From: Prorocentrum cordatum | Lineage: Eukaryota; Sar; Dinophyceae; Prorocentrales; Prorocentraceae | Length of the DNA: 64,000 bases | NCBI GenBank assembly: GCA_963575745.1 | Contig: CAUYUJ010019115.1 | Span: 331,041 to 395,040 of the forward strand | Reading direction: 5' to 3' | Shown: in pieces, positions 53,850-61,622 of the stretch | Layout of the letters: each line of letters opens with the position of its first letter | Position numbering within the stretch: position 1 is the stretch's first letter | Made by a program: the position numbers and the translations under genes | The notes under the pieces: model-generated | What the model was told of the DNA's origin: nothing | Database searches by the model: none | What the model saw: only the letters and a program-made list of their open reading frames with translations

Positions 53850-54228
53850 CGGCGCTGAAAACCCAGAAGTCCGAGATCCGCAAGAAGTGGAAAGACTGCA
53901 ACCGCGTTGAAAAGAAGGAGTTCCTCCGCAGGTGGGCGGGCGAAGGAGGCGCCAGGAGTGCCTCCGAATTCCACTTCACACTTGAGACCACAGGGGGGAA
54001 CAGAGGGACAACTGGGAGGAAGGGTCCGAGGGAGGGGGGGCTGGATCCAGAGAGGCACATTCGAGTTCGCGCAGTCCTTCAAAACCGAGGAGGACTCCTG
54101 GAAGGAGATCAAGGGCAACCGCTCTGAGTGGATGAACGACGACCAACTGAGAGCACACTTCGGCTGGACGGAGGAGAACCAGAGCACGCCAACGGGGGAG
54201 AGGTCCTCTGGAGACAGAGGAATATAGG
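53850..54228 (+). CDS. Exon 3 region of the Lys/Glu-rich gene, with frame change
   Basis: From about 53850 the frame reads KSEIRKKWKDCNRVEKKEFL, RRWAGEGGARSASEFHFTLE and TTGGNRGTTGRKG. After a GGGGGG run (54033-54043) the sensible frame changes to GTFEFAQSFKTEEDSWKEIK, GNRSEWMNDDQLRAHFGWTE and ENQSTPTGERSSGDRGI to a stop at 54227. Both parts have the composition of real protein; one indel in the G-run explains the break. I recall similar KKxFL...ASEF...T blocks in unannotated dinoflagellate proteins, function unknown. Confidence 0.5.
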
Positions 54229-54770
54229 AGGATGAGGATCAGGGAGGAGAGTGGAGGAGGAGGAGGAGGAGGAAGAGGAGGCGAAAGGCCAGGGCAGGAG
54301 GAGGCTCATGTAAAGAGAGCGTGCGATTCCAGGGCCAACATGCGGGCGCGGCTGGTGATGGACTTCTGCAAGAAGCAGAAGCGTGGCACGATGGTGGCAG
54401 GGCCAGAGGAGGGAGAGGAGGAGGAGGGAGGAGGAGGAGGAGGAGGAGGGAGGAGGAGGAGGAGGATTAGGAGGAGGAGGAGGGGGAGGAGGAGGGGGAG
54501 GAGAGCACCAGGAGGAACACGAATATTTCGGAGGATATCGGATGATGAGGGGGATATTCGGAGAGCATCGGCCAATCGAGGCTTCGATATTGCTTCGATT
54601 GGGCTCCCGCTCGAGGTGGACGTTCAGACAGGAGATGAGCTCTACCGCCGCACTTTCACGTACGAGGTGCACGAGGAGGCCTCGACGGAAGGGGGGCGAT
54701 ATCATCGATCTACAGATGGAGGGAGCCATACAGTGTACACAACTAGATCACGTGTTCTCAGACCCCGCTA
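54229..54770 (+). CDS. Further coding island with GGA run (hypothetical)
   Basis: The plus frame reads AHVKRACDSRANMRARLVMD and FCKKQKRGTMVAGPEEGEEE, passes a GGA run (54415-54500), then RISDDEGDIRRASANRGFDI and LEVDVQTGDELYRRTFTYEV with HEEASTEGGRYHRSTDGG. Parts are plausible exons of the gene that starts at 53163; the GGA run may be intronic. Boundaries unknown. Confidence 0.4.
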
Positions 54771-54992
54771 GCGCGCACGTACGGGCGCCCGCGCCCGCCC
54801 ACGAGGCCAAGCAGCAGAAGGTGTCCACCACGTTCGAGAGCAAGAAAATTTCGATCGACGAGCTTAAGGACCGCTTGACGAAGCTGCACGGGATGAAGAA
54901 GGCTGCCGCGAGCCAGGGGCTGGGGGCAGGAAGGAGTGGAACGCTGCTAAATAGCAACAACAACGACGACGACGATCACGACGACGACGACC

Positions 54993-55025
<33 letters not shown>

Positions 55026-55095
55026 GGGAACATCCATCGATCAAGCGGTGGCGCTCGAGGGCGGAGATCTCCCAAGAGACAGGGAGACAGGTAGA
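54771..55095 (+). CDS. Coding island with KQQKVSTTFESK block (hypothetical)
   Basis: A plus frame reads AHEAKQQKVSTTFESKKISI, DELKDRLTKLHGMKKAAASQ and GLGAGRSGTLLNS before an (ACG)n tract (54959-55022). The first ~45 residues are a convincing charged helix. Likely another exon of the same gene. Confidence 0.45.
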
Positions 55096-55149
55096 GAGAG
55101 AGAGAGAGAGAGAGAGATCTTGAGAGAGAGAGGGGTGCACCGTTTTGGC

Positions 55150-55379
55150 AACATTAGCGCTACGTCTTGCCCACTCCCAGGGGGAAGGAGGAAGGAGAAG
55201 GGCTGGCGACCGACAGGCGGTCAAGTCCGAGGGCAGCTACAGCCAGAGCAGCAGCGACAGCACCGAGGATTCCGAATCGGAGCTACCGCGGCGCGTCGTC
55301 GTCGTCGTCAACCTCCCTCCTCGTGATCCTCTGCCGTTCTTTCCATCCCCGAAGCAGGCCTCGAGCCCATTGACGTGAC
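55150..55379 (+). CDS. Coding island, Ser/Gln/Asp-rich (hypothetical)
   Basis: The plus frame reads AVKSEGSYSQSSSDSTEDSE and SELPRRVVVVVNLPPRDPLP, then FFPSPKQASSPLT and a stop at 55378. A GTC run makes the V5 stretch. Could be the last exon of one transcript form. No family. Confidence 0.35.
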
Positions 55380-55655
55380 CTCAAAATGGTATCTATATGA
55401 ATGCACGTACATCTGTTCATAGTAATGTGTGCATATACGTACACGCACATATACATATGCAGTTATATATATATATATAGATGCACCCCTGCATCGAAAC
55501 ATTGTTGGCGCGCCGTTGGGGACTGCCCTGGTCGATAACAGCACCGCCGAACTCATGTGTAGGAGATGGGGGGAAGAGGAGGGTGGAGGACAAACGTAAG
55601 TGGAAGATGAGGGACGATGACGAGGAGGGGGCCTCACGGGATGGTGAGAGAGCCT
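55380..55655. other. Spacer with (TA)n
   Basis: TA-rich stretch at 55455-55480; no gene recognised. Confidence 0.5.
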
Positions 55656-55815
55656 CAATGAGAATGATGCCGAGCAGACCCGTGGCGCAAAGAAGTCCAA
55701 GAGCACTGCCGAACAGGGATCGATTTCAGACAAGTCTGAGCAGGGCATGCTTCTCGGTGAGATTGCGAACCTGACCGCGCTCTTGCGCGGAGTGACGGTG
55801 GGGGGGGGGGTCTAG
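55656..55815 (+). CDS. Coding island (hypothetical)
   Basis: The plus frame reads NENDAEQTRGAKKSKSTAEQ, GSISDKSEQGMLLGEIANLT and ALLRGVTVGG before a G-run and stop at about 55815. Composition and the LLGEIANLTALLRGV amphipathic helix suggest a real exon. Confidence 0.4.
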
Positions 55816-56034
55816 CGCAGAGTTGCAGTGCGTGAGCAGAGGCCACTTCGAAGGATGCGTGAGGGATGCGATGATGATCGATGCAACTTGACGATGCTCG
55901 TGAAACGAGTTAGTAAAGTACCCATCGACTGTGCGCCCTGAACAGCGTGGCTGTTCTCTCTCCCCCCTCTGCTCCGCCTCCCTCGTCCTCGCTGTTGGGG
56001 TCTCGATCGTTGCACCGAGGGGGGGAGGTCGCCA

Positions 56035-56160
56035 ACCACGCGTGGCTGGCCCCTTTCAAGAAACAGCTGGAGATGAGCCTGGAGGGACTGGAGAAGTCAC
56101 AGACGGAGGTGACGAAGATCATCCAGGGGACGTCGACCGCCCCGCCCCGCGCGTGTATAG
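56035..56160 (+). CDS. Coding island with FKKQLEMSLEGLEKS helix (hypothetical)
   Basis: The plus frame reads ANHAWLAPFKKQLEMSLEGL and EKSQTEVTKIIQGTSTAPP. It is short, helical and charged, and is followed by C-rich sequence. Presumed exon of a gene of the same type as that starting at 53163. Confidence 0.4.
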
Positions 56161-57749
56161 CTGGGCCGACCCGTCCCCTGAAAAGACCTTCTCCCCCCCC
56201 CCTCCCTTGGGCCCTTGTGCGCCCCGTCCCCTTAAAAGACCCTCCCACCCCCCGCTCCCGCCTGTTGCCGTTGCTGTTGTCGCCGCTGGGCTTGGGCCCG
56301 TCGCTCCGGTTGCCCCGCCACCCCGCGCGCGAGGTCGGAGGACGAGAAGGGCGGCGTCGCTGATGGCAAGAAGAACGTGGCCGAGGCACACGAGCCCTTG
56401 GGAGCACAGGGAGGGAGGATCAGGATGAGGAGGAGGGGGAGGAGGAGGAGGAGGAGGAGGAGGAGGAGGAGGATCCAGGAGGACGGGGAGGAGGATCAGC
56501 AGCAATGGCACTGGCAGCAACATGAGCGTCAGGAGTAGTAAAGGAAACGCTATGCGACTTGCGGCGCAGCCGCCCCCTGTTGGACATCATTTGCACGTGG
56601 GATTCGGCGCTGAGGATCAGGATTAGGAGGAGGAGGATCAGGAGGGAAGACGAGGGGAAGGAAGAGGCGGAGCAACAGGAGGAGGAGGATGATCATTCAG
56701 CTGTACCTTCCTCATCCTCGGCGCGCGTGCTGGCGCGACTGCTGAGGCCAAGCGGGTCTGGAACCTGATCTGCCCCGTGATGGATAGCGTCCGCGCGGCC
56801 CAGGCCGCGTTCACGTAGAGGGGATGCGCGTGCTCGCGCATCCAGGCAAGCTTGCAGCGAGGACGAGGGGGAGGAGGATGAGGATGAGGATGAGGATGAG
56901 GATGAGGATGAGGATGAGGATGAGGCGATGAGGATAAGGAGGAGGAGGAGGAGGAGGAGGAGGAGGATCAGGAGGAGGAAGAAGTTTAATGTGATTCTCA
57001 ATCGCTGGCCTTCGATGTTTTGCTCATCCACCTCCCCATCCACTCTGTGATCGCATGGGGATTGCGAGCAATGGGCTCGAACGTGTTGGAACATGTGGTC
57101 CTTTGAAGTTCTGCGCACGTGATGTTCGAAGTTCGCTTGCCGTGATTTTTGAACCTCTCGCATGCTGTGGGTTTACGCTCTGCAGCCCGTAGCTGCTGCT
57201 GCCCGTAGCTGCTCGTCTCCTCGCATCGGCGATCGCCCAGATATACCCACGGAGTGCGCGCGCGGCGCCCCGCCACAAACAGTTGCGCGCGTTGCATCGG
57301 TAAGCTCGTCCTCCAGGAATGGCGTGGTTGTCGACCGCGCCAGCGGCATTTATGATCGTGAGTGCGGGGAGGGATACGAGGGGCGAGGAGCATGAGGAGT
57401 AGGAGCAGTAGCGACCAGCAAGGGGATCCTGAGCTATGCCTTGGCATCGGCGTTGCATCACTTGGCTGCGAAAGCGTGCCCGTGCACGCACGTGAACCAC
57501 AAGAGTGGAAGTCAGAGAGGGATAGGAGAGGGGAGGAGAACGAGAGAGAGAGAGAGAGAGGGGAGAGAGAGAGAGAGAGAGAGAGTCAGCGAGGGAAAAC
57601 GATGAGGAAGATGAACGACACGACGATGATGACCACGACGATGGTGATGGGAATTATGGTCCGTGCGTCATCTCGGATGTCCTTTCGAGTGCATGTGCAT
57701 GGGTCAGTCGACCCTGAATTGGATTGTGCGAGTTCTTTGGGGCTGAAAG
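56161..57749. other. Repeat-rich spacer
   Basis: GGA run at 56427-56475, (GAGGAT)n at 56872-56935, GGA at 56938-56975, (GA)n at 57545-57592. Unique-looking sequence between, with no motif I recognise. Confidence 0.5.
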
Positions 57750-57819
57750 ATGAAGTGTGCATTGTTTCGTAGCCGAGTGCTCAGGCAATTTGGTTCCCGC
57801 TCTTCGTGTCTGCGGGGAG

Positions 57820-58722
57820 GGCATGGCATCCCGTTCCAGAGTGGCCGCTGCTGAGTTGTTAGCGAGGGGTCCACCTCCTGAGCAGGCGGCGCCAATAAGT
57901 GATGAAGTCAGAGCTGGTGGTGAGAGGCTTCGGAAATATCTGCTTTCGCAATATAAGGAAGGGCACCTCACGGCCAGGCAGCTAGCCACCACGTGCTACT
58001 GGGCAACACAGGGGGGGTCGTTCGGCGTGGCGGATCTAGGACTACACCCAGATAGTGATCATGCCGCAGAGCATGTGCGTGCAGCTCTGGAGGTACGGTC
58101 TTTGGAGTCGTTTTATGTGGTGCGGTTGCCTGTGTGGGACCACGAGCAAGAGGCCAGGACACACGTAGACTTTCCAATGAACCTGCCACACGAGCAAGTG
58201 GCGGCGAGCTTTGCTGAGGACCCACGGCAATTTGACCCCATAAACTTTGATGCTGATACGCTACCGCCTGAATTCTCAGAACACTCGGTGGTGCGCGACG
58301 CACCTGGCGGTCGAGCTTTCCCCGTGGGCTTCTACAGTGACGCGGTGCCCCACACACGCAGTGATTCCTTCATTGCGTACTACCTCAGCAACGGCCTCAA
58401 TGGTCGTCGTTCTCTGCTCTGTTCGCTCCGTAAGAGCGACCTCTGCAAGTGCGGCTGTAAGGGGTTCTGCACGCTAGGCCAGGTGATGCGGGTCCAGACG
58501 TGGAGCTTTTGCGCTCTCGCGTCGGGCCTGTATCCCGCCACGAACCACGAGAACGGCCCCCTAGACCACAGCAGGTGCGTCCTGCGAGGCACCGAGATAT
58601 GCAGTGGGTGGAGAGGCGCCTTATGTGAGATAAGGGCCGATCTGCTCGAAATTACCTCGTCGCTCGGATTTCGCAACTGGCAGAATCCAGTAAACCCTTG
58701 TTTCGTGTGTTCCGAGAGATAA
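57820..58722 (+). CDS. Second dinoflagellate family, copy A, N-terminal block
   Basis: The first Met in frame is at 57757; the Met near 57823 (MASRSRVAAAELLARGPPPE) looks better because upstream codons lack protein-like composition. Blocks: YLLSQYKEGHLTARQLATTC, SFYVVRLPVWDHEQEARTHV, AFPVGFYSDAVPHTRSDSFI, then LLCSLRKSDLCKCGCKGFCT (near 58432-58473), WSFCALASG, and GALCEIRADLLEITSSLGFR with NWQNPVNPCFVCSER. The KSDxCxCGCxGxCT motif and the xxADLxE...LGFRxW...PCxxC segment are hallmarks of a large unannotated dinoflagellate family as I remember it. The two Cys clusters suggest zinc binding. Function unknown; the number of copies in such genomes suggests a mobile-element origin. A stop at 58722 comes from a one-base shift; the sequence continues in the next frame. 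Confidence 0.65.
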   Translation, partial: GMASRSRVAAAELLARGPPPEQAAPISDEVRAGGERLRKYLLSQYKEGHLTARQLATTCYWATQGGSFGVADLGLHPDSDHAAEHVRAALEVRSLESFYVVRLPVWDHEQEARTHVDFPMNLPHEQVAASFAEDPRQFDPINFDADTLPPEFSEHSVVRDAPGGRAFPVGFYSDAVPHTRSDSFIAYYLSNGLNGRRSLLCSLRKSDLCKCGCKGFCTLGQVMRVQTWSFCALASGLYPATNHENGPLDHSRCVLRGTEICSGWRGALCEIRADLLEITSSLGFRNWQNPVNPCFVCSER

Positions 58723-59692
58723 GGACGCCTACAGAGCCATGGTTCGGCTCGCACTGAAGACCGTTACTGTGGCGACGCCACAAATGTTGACAAGGCTCTT
58801 GCGCTGCATGAGATTCGATGACGACTACGGCGGATATGCAATATTCCAGCAGTACGCCCCTCTCGGTTTGAAGGCAGGATATCGATTGATCGAATCTGGT
58901 CAGGTACGAGATTTGCATGCGTTGCATGAACTTGTGCTCCCAGCAAGGCTCCAATTCTTCGACTCGGGCAATTCCTTCGGATTGAACCTGTTGTGCTCCC
59001 TGTTCACAGTACCAGGGGTGACGGTGGAGTGCATCCACTTGGACGCAATGCATATACTGGACCTGGGGGTCAGCCAATATCTCATTGGCATGATCCTGTG
59101 CCTGCTCCTGACCAACAACTTCAGCCAGTCTCAGAAGTCCACCAAGAAGTTAAGGATGCACGACGGTCTACTGCACCTTCGCCGCAGGATCCGCGCCTAC
59201 TACCTAGCAAACCCGCAGGTCACCTCGAAAATCGACAAGATCAGCCTGAACATGTTCATGCCGTCGAAGGAGACGGCTCACCCCAGGCTGCGCGCCAAAG
59301 CCGCCGAAACGCGGTGGCTAGTCCCGCTGATGCCTTTGCTGTGTCGCGAGTCGTACAGGCACCTTGGTCCGCACAAGGCCAAGCTTTTCAAGGCGGCCAC
59401 TGCACTTGCTAATGTGTATACTGTTTGCGCGGGAGAGCCTCGCCGAATGGCGCCACCCAAGCTTAGAGAGCTCAAGAATCAACTTTGGTTGGCCAGCATT
59501 GCATACCACGAGCTATCGCACCATGCACATCATAACCGCATCGATGGCTGGAATTTCCTGCGCAGCGTCCCGCACACCTGGTCACTTCAGCCGCACACTG
59601 CTCGAAAGCACAGCTCGCTCCTGCAACGCCACCAACCAAGATTGATCACAGAGGAGCATGATGGAATTCTTGCACTCCTGGAAGGAGTCTGA
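58723..59692 (+). pseudogene. Second dinoflagellate family, copy A, central block (frameshifted joins)
   Basis: Reading on in the +1 frame, RDKDAYRAMVRLALKTVTVA continues directly from CFVCSE. Then ECIHLDAMHILDLGVSQYLI (near 59035), KKLRMHDGLLHLRRRIRAYY, DKISLNMFMPSKETAHPRLR and AKAAETRWLVPLMPLLCRES, then FKAATALANVYTVCAGEPRR. The LDAMHILDLGV block aligns with RDLMHIMHLGV of copy B on the minus strand at ~37250, and HPRLRAKAAETRWL with CPELSSSVKAANMV. The frame ends at 59692 in LITEEHDGILALLEGV, out of register with the last block, so a second indel lies near 59600-59660. Confidence 0.65.
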
Positions 59693-59888
59693 AGGACACC
59701 ACGTCTTCAAATTTCACATGGCGTTCCACGTAGTGGAACAGGCTTCGGCCAAGGGCAATCCGCGGGCATATTGGACGTACGCGGACGAGGCTGAAAACCG
59801 CCTCATGGGGTTCGTGGCGAAAGCCCTCCACGGAGGCCGTACGTTTTACACGAGGTTCCTCCAAAGGGTCCTGCCTGAGAACCTTTGA
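59658..59888 (+). CDS. Second dinoflagellate family, copy A, C-terminal block
   Basis: MMEFLHSWKESEGHHVFKFH continues with MAFHVVEQASAKGNPRAYWT, YADEAENRLMGFVAKALHGG and RTFYTRFLQRVLPENL to a stop at 59888. It aligns with the last exon of copy B (KPKLHHLCHVVDY ... DPRWLHNF ... RCFQRYLL). A stop codon lies just upstream in this frame, so the block is reached only through an indel or a splice. Confidence 0.6.
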   Translation: MMEFLHSWKESEGHHVFKFHMAFHVVEQASAKGNPRAYWTYADEAENRLMGFVAKALHGGRTFYTRFLQRVLPENL

Positions 59889-59953
59889 AAGGTTGACTCA
59901 AGCAGGGCGCCTTGCGGATGGACCTCTTGTAAAATATACGCGCCGAAACAATA

Positions 59954-59993
<40 letters not shown>

Positions 59994-60630
59994 GGAGGGG
60001 TCGTCATGGATTTCGTGGGGTGTTTTTTAGCGTCGTGCGCGTGCGTTCAATATTGGGGCATGGTTACGGTCAATGTGTTTTACCATCGTGATGGTGATGA
60101 AGATGACGATGATGATGGTGATGACGGTGGGGCCCGCGGATTCCCTGATGTTTTAAATCTGGCCTGGCGCGTGTGGACTAGCCTCTTGCTCGTGGTGTGT
60201 GGGTGCGGTGCTGCGGATCCGCGCTCAGAAAGGAAGGAGCGCGTTAACCCCAAGTCCGCCCTCCCCCGACGCCTCCCTCGGGGAGGGACCCCTCGATCCC
60301 TCGATCCCTCCCCACTTTAAATCCATCATCCCTGCTCCGTCGATGCCCCTTCCCTCCTCCCCCTCCCTCTCTGTTTCTGTCCCTCCTCCCTCCCTCACCC
60401 CTCCCTCCCCCCTCCCCGCTCCCCCCCCCCTCCCTCCCTCTATCCTCCCCCCTCCTCCCCTCATCCCTCATCCCTCCTCCCTCCCTCCTTCCTCCGTCCT
60501 CCCTGCCTTGCCCCTCCTTCCGTCCCCCGTGCTGCTCTCGCCCGTCCGCCGCTATCGCGCGGGCCATGCAGCCAGAGAGACGGTAAGTCTCTCGATCCGT
60601 GGCCGGCCATCGTACACATGTGTATGGATT
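59889..60630. other. Spacer with (TA)n and CCTCC-rich stretch
   Basis: (TA)n at 59955-59990; ATG/GAT-rich at 60085-60130; CCTCC-rich at 60340-60520. No gene recognised. Confidence 0.6.
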
Positions 60631-61170
60631 TGTATATACATATATATATGTAGTTATGTATATATGTATATATGTACCTAGGTGTAATAGCTGTATACAA
60701 ATATGTAACCAACATTGTATACCTATATGTGTATATGTATAAACCTACATATACATACCACATGCATGCATGCATCCATATATACATACATACGTACGTG
60801 AGTGCATGTATATATGCATACACCTACACATACACATACGTATACGCATATTTGTTTATATATTCGTACATACATACATGCATATATACACACATACATA
60901 CATGCATGCATGCATGCATACATACACCCATACATATCCATACATAAACACACACACTTACACACACGCATGTATACATGTATGCACGCACGCATACATC
61001 CATACACATACATACATACGCATACACATATACATACATATATACATACATACATATATACATACATACATACATCCAGACATACATGCATACATACGTA
61101 CATATATTTACATGTACACATACATATGTGTACACATGTATACATACATACATACATAGACATACATACC
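60631..61170. repeat. (TACA)n/(CATG)n microsatellite complex
   Basis: CATACATACATA with TATATA, CATGCATG and CACACA variants over ~540 bp. Tyr/His/Thr and Cys/Met frames are artefacts. Confidence 0.95.
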
Positions 61171-61600
61171 CAAACTTGGGCTTTCGAGGAGGCATGTGGT
61201 TATTTGTATGTCCGTCTCCTTTTCCTCCTCCGTTGCCATTTTGGTTCGAACCCCATTCGGGCCCGTCGGCCTCAAGGCTCGCTCTCTGCGGCGCGGTCGG
61301 CGTCGCTTGAGGCATGCTGGCGCATTTATGCGTTCGCGCGCCTGCCTGGCGCCGTCGACTGATCGCGGCGGCGATTTAAACTGGATTGGACATCGATCGT
61401 CGGGAATTCATCAAATGGCCGTAAGCGGTCGTCCTCATCATGATCATCCTCATGATCATCATCATCGTCACTCGTCATGTTAACATCGTCATCACCATCA
61501 CCATCATCACTCACAGTGCGCTTGAGTCTGGATGTTCCAATTTTTGTCAGATGTTCCAATTCATTTTTGGTGCGATTCTGAAGTTCCAATTTTTATGGAA
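61171..61600. other. Spacer before the terminal satellite
   Basis: CATCATCGTCAC-type words at 61430-61510; TTCCAATT words at 61535, 61553 and 61583. No gene recognised. Confidence 0.5.
61229..61250 (+). other. Possible relic of the dinoflagellate spliced leader
   Basis: TCCGTTGCCATTTTGGTTCG and the next two bases match the 22-nt DinoSL (D-CCGTAGCCATTTTGGCTCAAG) at 18 of 22 positions, including GCCATTTTGG. Relic leaders mark retroposed mRNAs in dinoflagellates. The GGTTCGAACCCC overlapping its end also fits a Pol III B box, so the match may have another cause. Confidence 0.35.
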
Positions 61601-61622
61601 CGCCAAGATGTCTGGGTCCCCT
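61600..61622 (-). other. Boundary motif of the terminal satellite
   Basis: ACGCCAAGATGTCTGGGTCC on the plus strand is the exact reverse complement of the 20-mer at the end of the GGATCC satellite (42636-42655), and AATTTTT lies beside it as AAAAATT does there. Confidence 0.8.
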
